Source: Thermohalobaculum sp039821125 (lineage in GTDB: Bacteria > Pseudomonadota > Alphaproteobacteria > Rhodobacterales > Rhodobacteraceae). From it: a stretch of DNA of 19,592 bases. The position numbers were made by a program, and so were the translations under genes. The stretch covers positions 1 through 19,592 of the forward strand of contig JBCBOR010000083.1 in the NCBI GenBank assembly GCA_039821125.1, given 5' to 3'. Positions 7,509 to 14,412 of this stretch are shown here, piece by piece. The notes beneath the pieces were generated by a model. It saw only the letters and a list, made by a program, of their open reading frames with translations. It was not told the origin of the DNA and ran no database searches. Position 1 is the stretch's first letter; every line of letters starts with the position of its first letter.

Positions 7509-8483
7509 TCAAGGCCGGATCACGGTCGCGCCGGTCGTCTTGCGGGCCTCGAGATCCTTGTGTGCCTGTGCGATGTCGTCCAGCGCATAGGTCTGCTTGA
7601 TCTCGATCGACACCTTGCCCGAGCCCACCATGTCAAACAGGTCGTCCGCGCGCTCCTGGCAGCTTTCTCTTGTGTTGATATAGGCGAACAGTGTCGGGCG
7701 GATCAGATAGATCGACCCTTTCGCGGCCAGGATCTGCGGATCGACCGGATCGGGTTTGCCCGAGGCATTCCCGAAGGTCGCCATGATCCCGTGCGGCTTC
7801 AGGCAATCCAGTGAGCCGTCCCATGTCGACTTGCCGACCGAGTCCATCACGACATCGACGCCCTTGCCGTCGGTCAGATCACGCACCCGGGCCACGAAGT
7901 CATCGGTCGAATAGTTGATGCATTCGTCCGCACCATGCGCTTTGGCGAGCGCGCATTTCTCGTCCGAGCCCGCGGTGCCGATCAGGCGCACGCCCATGGC
8001 ACGGGCCCACTGGCAGGCGATCAGGCCAACGCCTCCGGCTGCGGCGTGGAACAACACCGTCTCGCCGCCCGTCAGCCGCCCGGTCGAGCGGAAGAGATAC
8101 TGCGTCGTGAGCCCCTTCAGCATCATCGCAGCGGCGGTATCGAACCCAATGCTGTCCGGTAGTTTGCAGACCTGATCGGCCTTCATCACGCGGGCCTCAC
8201 AATACGAGCCCGGCGGTGCCGAGGCATAGGCTGCACGATCGCCTGGCGCCAGATGCGTGACACCCTCGCCAACGGCCTCGACAACGCCTGCGCCCTCCAT
8301 CCCAAGGGGACAGGGCATCGGCAGCGGGTAGACCCCCGACCGCTGATAGATGTCGATGAAATTCAGCCCGCAGGCTTCGTGCCGGATGCGGATCTCACCC
8401 GGGCCGGGATCGCCGACCGGCAGATCGACAATCTCCATTGCATCGGCGTCTCCGGGGGCCTGGATCTGAACGGTTCTAGCCAT
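7509..8483 (-). CDS. NADPH:quinone oxidoreductase, zinc-free MDR family
   Basis: A 324-residue medium-chain reductase of the quinone oxidoreductase/zeta-crystallin group. It has the typical start (GDADAMEIVDLPVGDPGPGE), the GLNFIDIYQRSGVYP segment and the nucleotide-binding HAAAGGVGLIACQWA (146-160). The structural and catalytic zinc ligands of alcohol dehydrogenases are absent. It would reduce quinones or alpha,beta-unsaturated carbonyls with NADPH in the cytoplasm. The ATG at 8483 overlaps the end of the MaoC gene by 8 nt (ATGGCTAG), with GAGGAG upstream inside that gene, indicating translational coupling in an SDR-MaoC-reductase operon. Confidence 0.93.
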   Translation of the reverse strand: MARTVQIQAPGDADAMEIVDLPVGDPGPGEIRIRHEACGLNFIDIYQRSGVYPLPMPCPLGMEGAGVVEAVGEGVTHLAPGDRAAYASAPPGSYCEARVMKADQVCKLPDSIGFDTAAAMMLKGLTTQYLFRSTGRLTGGETVLFHAAAGGVGLIACQWARAMGVRLIGTAGSDEKCALAKAHGADECINYSTDDFVARVRDLTDGKGVDVVMDSVGKSTWDGSLDCLKPHGIMATFGNASGKPDPVDPQILAAKGSIYLIRPTLFAYINTRESCQERADDLFDMVGSGKVSIEIKQTYALDDIAQAHKDLEARKTTGATVIRP

Positions 8484-8934
8484 CTTGGGTTTCTCCTCTG
8501 TCGGTCTGGACAGTGACGGTAGCGGTGCCTGTGCTAACTGTCTCTTGGTTTTGATTTGTGAACGTCATCTTCAGTGCGATGCGCCCGCGGTCGGTGCGAT
8601 CGGGATGGGGCGTTACGGCGGTCACCTCAGCGCTGAGAGAGACCCGATCGCCAATCCGGACGGGGGCGTTGAACTCCCACGCCAGATTGCGCAGGGCCAC
8701 GACCGTCCCGTCGATCAGGTCGAACTCGGACAGCATCCCGAAGGCGAGCCCCGGAAACAGCGGCCCATGCGCGATCCGCCCGCCGAACAGCGGCTCTGCC
8801 ACGCCCTGATCCACATGCACCGGGTTCCGATCACCGGTCAGGCCGGCGAACGTATCGATATCTGCCGCGGTGATCTCCCGGCCCTGGGGCCGGAACACCT
8901 CACCAACCGAGAACTCGGACAGGACACGCCCCAT
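8476..8934 (-). CDS. MaoC-like (R)-specific enoyl-CoA hydratase / acyl dehydratase
   Basis: A 152-residue single hot-dog domain. The hydratase-2 signature is clear: FAGLTGDRNPVHVD with catalytic Asp35 and His40, followed by AHGPLFPGLAFGML. Family members hydrate trans-2-enoyl-CoA to the (R)-3-hydroxyacyl-CoA or dehydrate in the reverse direction. The start at 8934 is preferred over an earlier in-frame ATG (8985): it gives the normal N-terminus and lies 4 nt after the SDR stop, whereas the longer form would run ~47 nt into the SDR gene with a proline-rich tail. It is the middle gene of a three-gene operon, overlapping the reductase gene. Confidence 0.88.
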   Translation of the reverse strand: MGRVLSEFSVGEVFRPQGREITAADIDTFAGLTGDRNPVHVDQGVAEPLFGGRIAHGPLFPGLAFGMLSEFDLIDGTVVALRNLAWEFNAPVRIGDRVSLSAEVTAVTPHPDRTDRGRIALKMTFTNQNQETVSTGTATVTVQTDRGETQDG

Positions 8935-8938
8935 CGGA

Positions 8939-9760
8939 TCAGGCCATGGGATTGGGCGCAACACAGGTCGCCTGAAGCCCGCCATCCACGATCAACTCGG
9001 TCCCGGTGATATACTTCGCGGCGTCCGAGGCGAGGAAGCAGACCGCCTCGGCCACGTCCCAGCCCTCGCCCATATGGCCCATCGGCACCTGTGCGTCGCG
9101 CGCTGCAATGAGCCTGGCCGAATCGCCGTCGCCGCGTTGCTTCACCAGCCGCTCTGTCACCAGAGGCGTGTTCATCAGACCCGGCACCACCGTGTTCACC
9201 CGGACATGATCCGGTGCGTACTTCACGGCGGTGACCTGGCCCATCTTGATCAGCCCGGCCTTGGCCGCGGCATAGGCCACGCAATCGGGACCAAAGAACC
9301 GGAGCGCCGCGATCGAGGCCAGATTGACCACCGCACCGCCGCCCTCGGCCACCATGCCGGGGATCACCCGTTTCATCGTCTCGAAGACATAGGAGATGTT
9401 GTAGCTGAACTGTGCATCCCAATCGTCGCGGGACAGCGAGACCACATCCCCCGGCATCGAGCCGCCGACATTGCTCACAAGGATATCGATCCCGCCGAGC
9501 CGGTCGTGTGCGCCTGTCACGATGGCGTCGATCTCCTGGCTGTTGTTGATGTCCGCGGTCGCGGTTTCGATCACCGCATCCGGCGTGCGCTCATGCACCA
9601 TCTCGACCGTTCGTGCCAGCGCCGCGGCATCCCGGTCCACGGCGAAAACCGATGCGCCCTCGCGGACCAGCACCGCAACCGTGGCCCGACCGTTGCCCCA
9701 GCCCTCGCCGACCGATCCGGCGCCGACAACCAATGTCCGTTTGCCCTGAACTCTTCGCAT
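8939..9760 (-). CDS. Short-chain dehydrogenase/reductase (SDR), WGNG-loop type
   Basis: A 273-residue classical SDR. The catalytic set is Asn121, Ser149 (VVNLASI), Tyr163 and Lys167 (YAAAK); SNVGG stands for the usual NNAG. The nucleotide loop reads GAGSVGEGWGNGRAT, longer than the usual TGxxxGxG, as in a known subgroup with a GWGNG insertion. The acid after the second strand (AVDRD, Asp42) favours NAD(H). The C-terminus ITGTELIVDGGL is typical. Probable role: oxidation of a hydroxyacyl-CoA or cyclic alcohol. GGGAG lies 5 nt before the ATG. It is the first gene of the operon and divergent from the second crotonase gene across a 140-nt space. Confidence 0.92.
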   Translation of the reverse strand: MRRVQGKRTLVVGAGSVGEGWGNGRATVAVLVREGASVFAVDRDAAALARTVEMVHERTPDAVIETATADINNSQEIDAIVTGAHDRLGGIDILVSNVGGSMPGDVVSLSRDDWDAQFSYNISYVFETMKRVIPGMVAEGGGAVVNLASIAALRFFGPDCVAYAAAKAGLIKMGQVTAVKYAPDHVRVNTVVPGLMNTPLVTERLVKQRGDGDSARLIAARDAQVPMGHMGEGWDVAEAVCFLASDAAKYITGTELIVDGGLQATCVAPNPMA

Positions 9761-9900
9761 GCTAACTCCCGTGGCCTAGAGATGACCGGCATCGGGTCGC
9801 CCGGCAATCAGAATCGCCTCAATGCGATCGCAGCGTGACCGAAAATCACATGGGAGACGCCGCGGCCTGGCCGGCACCGCGTGCGAAGGAGGAGACACAG
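9761..9900. promoter_or_regulatory. Divergent promoter region between the SDR operon and crotonase
   Basis: 140 bp separating oppositely transcribed genes. It contains the inverted repeat ATCGC-N6-GCGAT (9813-9828), the palindrome GCGATCGC (9824-9831) and GTGA-N7-TCAC (9835-9849). These are possible sites for the nearby IclR regulator, but no consensus match can be claimed. Confidence 0.35.
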
Positions 9901-10659
9901 ATGAGTGGTGGACATTTACGCACAGCCCGCAAGGACGGGGTTCTGACCGTCACCATCGACAATCCCGACCGGCGCAATGCGATCGGCACCGCCGCGCTCG
10001 ACTGGCTGGACGTGTTGGCCGATGAGATCGCACAGGACAGCGAGATCCGTGCGGTGGTGCTGACCGGGGCCGGGGACAAGGCCTTTACCTCCGGCTTCGA
10101 CCTCAAAGAGCTGGGAGATTTCAAGCCCGAGAACTTCCTGCGCAGCCGGTTCTCGGATGTGTTCGAAAGATGGGCGCGCTTGCCGGTCCCGGTGATCGGT
10201 GCGCTGAACGGCCATTGCATGGGTGGGGGCGTCCATGTCGCCGTGATCTGCGATGCGCTGATCTCGGTCCCCGGTGTGCGCTTCATGATCCCGGCAGCGC
10301 GGTTTGGCTTTATCTACGTTCCTGCGTCGATCGAGCGAATCAAGGCCGCGCTCGGTCCATCGCGAGCGGCGCAGCTGCTCTACCTGAACCAGGAACTGAC
10401 GGCAGAGGACCTCGCGCCCTCAGGCTTTGTCTCGCGCATTGTCGATCCGGCGGATCTGCAGAATGTCGCGGCAGAGATGGCGGCAAACGCGGCGGTCCTG
10501 TCTCCCCTTGCAGTCAGCGGCATGAAGGAGATCCTGCGGGAGTCACCGTCGGAGGACCGGGTCGATGAGATCGTGCGCAAATGCGCGTTCTCGCAGGATG
10601 TCGTCGAGGGGCTGAACGCGATGCGGGGGAAACGCGCACCGGTCTTTACGGGACAGTAG
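9901..10659 (+). CDS. Crotonase-family protein lacking both catalytic glutamates, possibly a decarboxylase
   Basis: A 252-residue enoyl-CoA hydratase/isomerase-fold protein. The CoA and oxyanion-hole segments are intact (NPDRRNAIG, AFTSGFDLKE, NGHCMGGG 103-110). At the two hydratase acid positions it has His112 (GGGVHVAV where GGGxELA is usual) and Ala132 (FMIPAARFG), so ordinary hydration is unlikely. In a by-eye alignment, Tyr139 in RFGFIYV falls where E. coli methylmalonyl-CoA decarboxylase has its active-site Tyr140 (NLGVPYN), so decarboxylation of a malonyl-type CoA ester is a reasonable guess. The start at 9901 has AAGGAGGAG 6 nt upstream; an earlier in-frame start (9835) lacks this. 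Its end overlaps the convergent IclR gene by 14 nt. Confidence 0.88.
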   Translation: MSGGHLRTARKDGVLTVTIDNPDRRNAIGTAALDWLDVLADEIAQDSEIRAVVLTGAGDKAFTSGFDLKELGDFKPENFLRSRFSDVFERWARLPVPVIGALNGHCMGGGVHVAVICDALISVPGVRFMIPAARFGFIYVPASIERIKAALGPSRAAQLLYLNQELTAEDLAPSGFVSRIVDPADLQNVAAEMAANAAVLSPLAVSGMKEILRESPSEDRVDEIVRKCAFSQDVVEGLNAMRGKRAPVFTGQ

Positions 10660-11413
10660 GCGGCGTTTCGTCGGCAAAGCTGCGCACCCGTGACATCAGG
10701 ATGTCCTTCAGCCCGTCCACCTTGTCCAACATGCCCGGCACGGTGCCGCCGAACCCGATGGCAAGCGTGGTCTTCTCTCGCGGCAGCGGCAGCAGTGTCG
10801 CCAGTGACGCGCCTCCCTTCACCACCATGTTCTCGCTGAAGAACCAGCCCTGACGGCGTGCCTCGGCTACACGGCTCAGCACTTCGGCCTCAGACAGCCG
10901 GACCTCTTCCTCATCGTCTGCCTCGGCGTTGTAGCGCCGCACGATCCGTCCGATATCGCCGTCGTTCTTGTGCGAGAGCAGCATCGTCCCGAGACCTGAG
11001 CGGTGGATTGGCCGACGCAACCCCGGGTGCAGGGCCACGCGCAAGGTGTTGGGCTGGATCACCAGCGACAGGTACTGCATGTGCAACCCGTTCTCGGCGC
11101 CCAGCAGCACGGCTTCCCCGGTCTCGTCATGAAGATCCTGCGCCAGCGCATGGATGCGGGCGATGACCCCGGTTGATCCCAGCGCCCAGTTCCCCAGAAA
11201 TGCCAGCCGTACTGATGGGCGATACCGCCGCGACTGGGCGTCGTACTCGACGAAACCGCGCGCCACGAGGCTCTTGATCAGGGTCGACATCGAGGATTGC
11301 GGGATCTGCAGGATATCCACGAGATCCGAGATCGTCAGGGCGCGTTGCTCGGCTTCGAAGGCTTCGAAAATATCCAGCACGCGCACAGCTGACTTGACCA
11401 GCTTGTCGTTCAC
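10646..11413 (-). CDS. IclR family transcriptional regulator
   Basis: A 255-residue protein with an N-terminal winged helix-turn-helix (about residues 5-60: AVRVLDIFEAF, LTISDLVDILQIPQSSMSTL, then IKSLVARGFVEYD) and a C-terminal IclR effector domain (ARIHALAQDLHDETGEAVLL, HRSGLGTMLLSH, GWFFSENMVVKGGASLATLLPL). IclR proteins repress or activate adjacent catabolic genes in response to a small carboxylate or CoA-pathway metabolite. The start is GTG at 11413, with GGGGAGGG just upstream. It is divergent from an SDR gene, convergent with the crotonase, and the only regulator in the catabolic block, so it probably controls these neighbours and itself. The effector is unknown. Confidence 0.93.
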   Translation of the reverse strand: MNDKLVKSAVRVLDIFEAFEAEQRALTISDLVDILQIPQSSMSTLIKSLVARGFVEYDAQSRRYRPSVRLAFLGNWALGSTGVIARIHALAQDLHDETGEAVLLGAENGLHMQYLSLVIQPNTLRVALHPGLRRPIHRSGLGTMLLSHKNDGDIGRIVRRYNAEADDEEEVRLSEAEVLSRVAEARRQGWFFSENMVVKGGASLATLLPLPREKTTLAIGFGGTVPGMLDKVDGLKDILMSRVRSFADETPPTVP

Positions 11414-11528
11414 CGTTCCCTCCCCAGGGCATTGTTCGCATCACTCATGTGATTGAAGGGTGGGCGCGGTCTTTTGCAAGCGAAATCTGCGAGGTGGTCA
11501 GAAGTTTTCACCACACCGTTGGCGATGT

Positions 11529-11541
11529 TGCACTGCGTGCA
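11529..11541. promoter_or_regulatory. Candidate operator between iclR-type gene and SDR gene
   Basis: The short palindrome TGCAC-TGC-GTGCA lies in the 206-bp divergent intergenic region, about 115 nt from the regulator start and about 80-90 nt from the SDR start. Position and symmetry fit an IclR-family operator; there is no direct support. Confidence 0.3.
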
Positions 11542-11619
11542 GGTGGCGGGTAGCACGAAAGGGATCAAAGGGCCGGTCCGGCCCGAACCCCTTGCAAGGA
11601 CAGAATGGGAGAGTGCCCG

Positions 11620-12366
11620 ATGGCAAAGACAATTCTGGTGACAGGCGCCGGCAGCGGCGTTGGCCGCGCCACGGCACTGGCTTTCTCCGGTGCGGGCTGG
11701 GCCGTCACGCTGGTCGGCCGCCGCGCGGATGCGCTGGAGGAGACAGCGGGTGCAGCCTCCGGCCCGGGCGAGACGCTGGTGCAACCCTGCGACGTCACGG
11801 ATGCCGCGGCGGTGGACGCGGCCTTCGCGGCAACGGTCGAGCGGTTCGGACGGGTGGATGCGATCTTCAACAATGCCGGCGCCGGTGTGCCCGCCACGAC
11901 CATCGACGAGATGTCGGTCGAGGACTGGAAAATGGTCGTCGATGTCAACCTGACCGGAGCCTTCCTCTGCGCCCGGGCCGCGTTCCGTCAGATGCGCGCG
12001 CAATCGCCTCAAGGCGGCCGGATCATCAACAACGGGTCCATCTCGGCCCATGTGCCGCGCCCGGGGTCGGCGCCCTACACCGCCACGAAACATGCCGTCA
12101 CCGGCCTGACGCGAACCCTCTCGCTGGATGGGCGTCCATTTGACATCGCCTGCGGTCAGATCGACATCGGCAACGCCGTCACCCCGATGACCGAGCGTAT
12201 GGCCGAAGGCGTGCCGCAGGCGGATGGGACGACCGCGATCGAACCGCGCATGGATGTCGATCACGTGGCCCAGGCGGTTCTGCAAATGGCCAAGCTGCCG
12301 CTCGAGACCAATGTGCAGTTCATGACAATCATGGCGACGAAGATGCCGTTCATCGGCCGGGGATAG
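11620..12366 (+). CDS. Short-chain dehydrogenase/reductase (SDR), classical
   Basis: A 248-residue classical SDR with TGAGSGVG (8-15), NNAG (84-87), Asn110, Ser140 (NNGSIS), Tyr153 and Lys157 (YTATK). GRR after the second strand, in place of an acid, suggests NADP(H). The C-terminus lacks the usual IDGG motif and ends TIMATKMPFIGRG, as in a subgroup of dehydrogenases of unknown substrate. ATG 11620 with GGGAGAG 6 nt upstream is chosen; ATG 11605 (AAGGA 4 nt upstream) would add five residues and is possible. It is divergent from the IclR gene and presumably controlled by it. It is convergent with the SMR-like gene, 15 nt between the stops. Confidence 0.92.
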   Translation: MAKTILVTGAGSGVGRATALAFSGAGWAVTLVGRRADALEETAGAASGPGETLVQPCDVTDAAAVDAAFAATVERFGRVDAIFNNAGAGVPATTIDEMSVEDWKMVVDVNLTGAFLCARAAFRQMRAQSPQGGRIINNGSISAHVPRPGSAPYTATKHAVTGLTRTLSLDGRPFDIACGQIDIGNAVTPMTERMAEGVPQADGTTAIEPRMDVDHVAQAVLQMAKLPLETNVQFMTIMATKMPFIGRG

Positions 12367-12381
12367 GTCTGCGGGGCGGTC

Positions 12382-12741
12382 TCAGCTCCACGCGATGGCG
12401 GTGCCGGCAACGATCAGGGCACCGCCAAGGATCTCCTTCATCGAGAAGCTCTCCCCGAACCAGAGCGCCGAGGCGATGGCGATCAGCACGCACTCGACGC
12501 CCAGGATCAGCACATAAACCATCCCCAGCCGTTCGGTCTGCAGCGCTCCGATCTCGAACCAGATGCCGCCGCTGACGAAGATCCCGATCACCGCCAGCAG
12601 CAGCAGCGGCGAGGTCTGCCCCCAATATTTCATGGCGATCATCGATCCGGTGTAGAACACCGCCGAGCCAATGATGAACAGGGTCATGCTCATGGTGCGG
12701 GGCGTCTGATCAGTGGGCACGTCCGATACGGCATGGCGCAT
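12382..12741 (-). CDS. Small four-helix membrane protein, SMR/EamA-like
   Basis: A 119-residue integral membrane protein with four predicted helices (about 20-39, 46-64, 72-95, 103-118), like the small multidrug resistance family. The first helix ends IAMKYW (EmrE: TLMKFS) and helices 3-4 read GMVYVLILGVECVLIAIASALWFGESFSMKEI, echoing EmrE's IAYAIWSGVGIV and FFGQRLD. The membrane glutamate essential in EmrE (Glu14) is Tyr30 here, while helix 3 carries Glu83, so coupling must differ or transport is not proton-driven. The start at 12741 is supported by AAGGGAGG 8 nt upstream; the open frame runs further up but without signals. A transport role, perhaps for a catabolic metabolite, is a guess. 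Confidence 0.75.
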   Translation of the reverse strand: MRHAVSDVPTDQTPRTMSMTLFIIGSAVFYTGSMIAMKYWGQTSPLLLLAVIGIFVSGGIWFEIGALQTERLGMVYVLILGVECVLIAIASALWFGESFSMKEILGGALIVAGTAIAWS

Positions 12742-12883
12742 AGCTCCGGCCTCCCTTGATGCGCCATTGTCCCAACTATTGCTTTGTGGTTCTGTAGCGA
12801 AAATCACAGGGCAGAGTGAGTCGCCCGAGTAATATGGCTGCGAGACGACCGTATTTTTCAACTTCGCGGCGAAGGAGTAGATT

Positions 12884-12967
12884 GTGAATAGTGTCGTAAT
12901 CGCAAGATTGGCGCTCGACGCCGCAGTGGTGTCGCTTGTTGCAGCGTTCGTGATGGCGCTCATGTGA
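12884..12967 (+). CDS. Possible 27-residue hydrophobic peptide
   Basis: A short frame starting GTG with a perfect AAGGAG (12872-12877) 6 nt upstream. It would encode a mostly hydrophobic peptide (MNSVVIARLALDAAVV and on to VAAFVMALM), consistent with one membrane span, ending TGA at 12967. It is divergent from the SMR-like gene. A palindrome CTTCGC-G-GCGAAG (12862-12874) overlaps the ribosome-binding site and might control it. It could be chance; the ribosome-binding site and composition are the only support. Confidence 0.4.
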   Translation: MNSVVIARLALDAAVVSLVAAFVMALM

Positions 12968-13326
12968 GCGTGAGCTGGCTCATGCGTCGCTGACCAGCGC
13001 GCGCTGAGACGATATTCATCAAATTTTAGGAGAATTGCCTGATACCGGCAGGGCAAGCCGGGCCACTGCTCCGAGGCAGTCAGGTCCGTGCCGCGGCGAG
13101 CGGTGTGTCCGGCGGGGTAGCGTCCGCCGGAGATGTCGTGGCCCATCCGGGTCGAAAGGTGCCGTCCCGTGGCTGCGCAGCCACATCATGCTCAGGCCGA
13201 CAGGATCCCCGATCCCTGGCCGCACGCATATCCGGCGGAGATCAGATCCGCCGCTTTGATCCCGAGGTTGTATCGACCCGCAGGCGGCCAAAGGGCCACC
13301 GGCGTTCCTGGCGTGCACGGCCCCGT
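12968..13326. other. Gene-free stretch with a series of hairpins
   Basis: No convincing gene on either strand; the open frames have no family features and no ribosome-binding sites. Instead there are consecutive inverted repeats: ACTGC-N6-GCAGT (13065-13080), TCCGGCGG-N8-CCGCCGGA (13108-13131), the perfect palindrome GTGGCTGCGCAGCCAC (13169-13184) and CGGCGGA-N7-TCCGCCG (13233-13253). TCCGGCGG recurs at 13108 and 13231. It could be a structured RNA, a nucleoid or regulator site array, or decayed sequence downstream of the aldolase gene. Confidence 0.45.
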
Positions 13327-13349
13327 AGGGTGCGTCCGTGACGCACCCT
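13327..13349 (-). repeat. REP-like palindrome, copy 3
   Basis: On the - strand it reads AGGGTGCGTC-ACG-GACGCACCCT, identical to copy 1, starting 12 nt after the aldolase stop codon. Orientation relative to the upstream gene is the same as in copies 1 and 2. Confidence 0.85.
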
Positions 13350-13361
13350 TGTCGGTCGATC

Positions 13362-14291
13362 TCAGGCCTTGCCTTTGTAGATGTCGACCAGCTTGCCCAG
13401 CATGTCCAACGCGTCCTCGCGCGGGCGCTGGAAGGTGTTGCGCCCGATGATCGAGCCGTTGCCGCCACCATCGCGGATGGCGCGGGCATCATCGTAGACC
13501 GAGCTTTCGCCCTTCTTGGCACCGCCCGAGAAGACGATCAGCCGGCGTCCGTTCAGCGAGGCCTTCACACAATCGGCAACGCGGGCAGCCTGGGTCGAGA
13601 TGTCGATCTTCTCCGCTTCATAGACCTTCTTGGCCTCGGCCAGTTCCAGATGATCGGTCGACAGCTTGACCTTGATCACATGGGCCCCCAGAAGCGCCGC
13701 GATATGCGCCGCATAGGCCGCGATGTCGATGGCGGTCTCGCCATCCTTCGAGATCGCCTCGCCGCGCGGATACGACCAGATGACCGTGGCCACACCGCAG
13801 GCCGCAGCCTCGCGGCGCATCTCGACAATCTCCTCGAACATGTCCAGTGCCATGTCCGACCCCGGGTAGACCGTGAAGCCGATCGCCGCGCACCCCAGGC
13901 GCAGGGCGTCATCCACCGACGCTGTCACCGCCTGGTTCTTGCCCGCGGTCGAGGACATCAGCGAGTTGGCCGAGTTCACCTTCAGGATCGTCGGGATCTG
14001 GCCGGCGAACGTATCGGCCCCGGCCTCGAGAGGTCCGAGCGGCGCGGCGTAGGCGCTCAGCCCGGCATCGATGGCCAATTGGTAGTGGTAGTGCGGATCG
14101 TACGCGGGCGGGTTCGGTGCGAACGACCGGGCAGGGCCATGCTCGAAGCCCTGGTCGACCGGCAGAATGATCATTTTGCCGCTGCCGCCCAGTTTGCCGT
14201 TCATCAGCATCCGGCAGAGGTTGGCCTTCACACCGGGCGTCTCGCCCTCGTAGTTCGCAAGGATCTTTTGAACAGTTCTGGTCGCCTTCAT
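13362..14291 (-). CDS. Class I fructose-bisphosphate aldolase (DhnA/FbaB type)
   Basis: A 309-residue TIM-barrel aldolase that cleaves or forms fructose 1,6-bisphosphate by Schiff-base chemistry in glycolysis/gluconeogenesis. Visible are the N-terminal VDQGFEHGP (45-53), GFTVYPGSD (138-146), WSYPRGEAI (172-180) and GAHVIKVKLSTDHLE with the probable Schiff-base Lys207. The phosphate-binding FSGGAKKGES and GNGSIIGRNTFQRP follow near the C-terminus. There are no metal ligands of class II aldolases. ATG 14291 is chosen over GTG 14294 because GAGG lies 7 nt upstream. It lies downstream of gap and pgk on the same strand but behind an unknown gene and an IS, and probably has its own promoter (see 14327-14355). 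Confidence 0.95.
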   Translation of the reverse strand: MKATRTVQKILANYEGETPGVKANLCRMLMNGKLGGSGKMIILPVDQGFEHGPARSFAPNPPAYDPHYHYQLAIDAGLSAYAAPLGPLEAGADTFAGQIPTILKVNSANSLMSSTAGKNQAVTASVDDALRLGCAAIGFTVYPGSDMALDMFEEIVEMRREAAACGVATVIWSYPRGEAISKDGETAIDIAAYAAHIAALLGAHVIKVKLSTDHLELAEAKKVYEAEKIDISTQAARVADCVKASLNGRRLIVFSGGAKKGESSVYDDARAIRDGGGNGSIIGRNTFQRPREDALDMLGKLVDIYKGKA

Positions 14292-14326
14292 CACTCCACC
14301 TCGAAAGTTAAAACCCGTTGCGCGGG

Positions 14327-14355
14327 GGTTACCCGCTGTCAGCGGATCCGGTCAA
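14327..14355 (-). promoter_or_regulatory. Candidate promoter of the aldolase gene
   Basis: On the - strand TTGACC (14355-14350) is a good -35 box; GTAACC (14332-14327), 17 nt on, would be a weak -10. Between them lies the perfect inverted repeat CCGCT-GTC-AGCGG (14333-14345), well placed for a repressor. The start codon is ~35 nt further on. Confidence 0.4.
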
Positions 14356-14412
14356 GGGCGCTCCACCGCGCAGGCCTGCGTCCTCTGCCCGTACGCGTTG
14401 CACCAATTTGTC

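Noticed and set aside
8935..8985. Longer start for the MaoC protein
   Set aside because: It would add 17 Pro/Arg-rich residues and overlap the SDR gene by ~47 nt; the ATG at 8934, 4 nt after the SDR stop, fits the family and operon spacing.
12742..13146. N-terminal extension of the SMR-like protein through the upstream open frame
   Set aside because: The extension has no membrane or signal features, and an AAGGGAGG site 8 nt before the ATG at 12741 fixes the start there.
13019..13522. Open frame on the - strand overlapping the start of the hairpin region and the aldolase 3' end
   Set aside because: It runs in another frame across the well-supported aldolase gene, has Arg/Pro-rich composition typical of antisense or shifted GC-rich frames, and has no ribosome-binding site or family motif.
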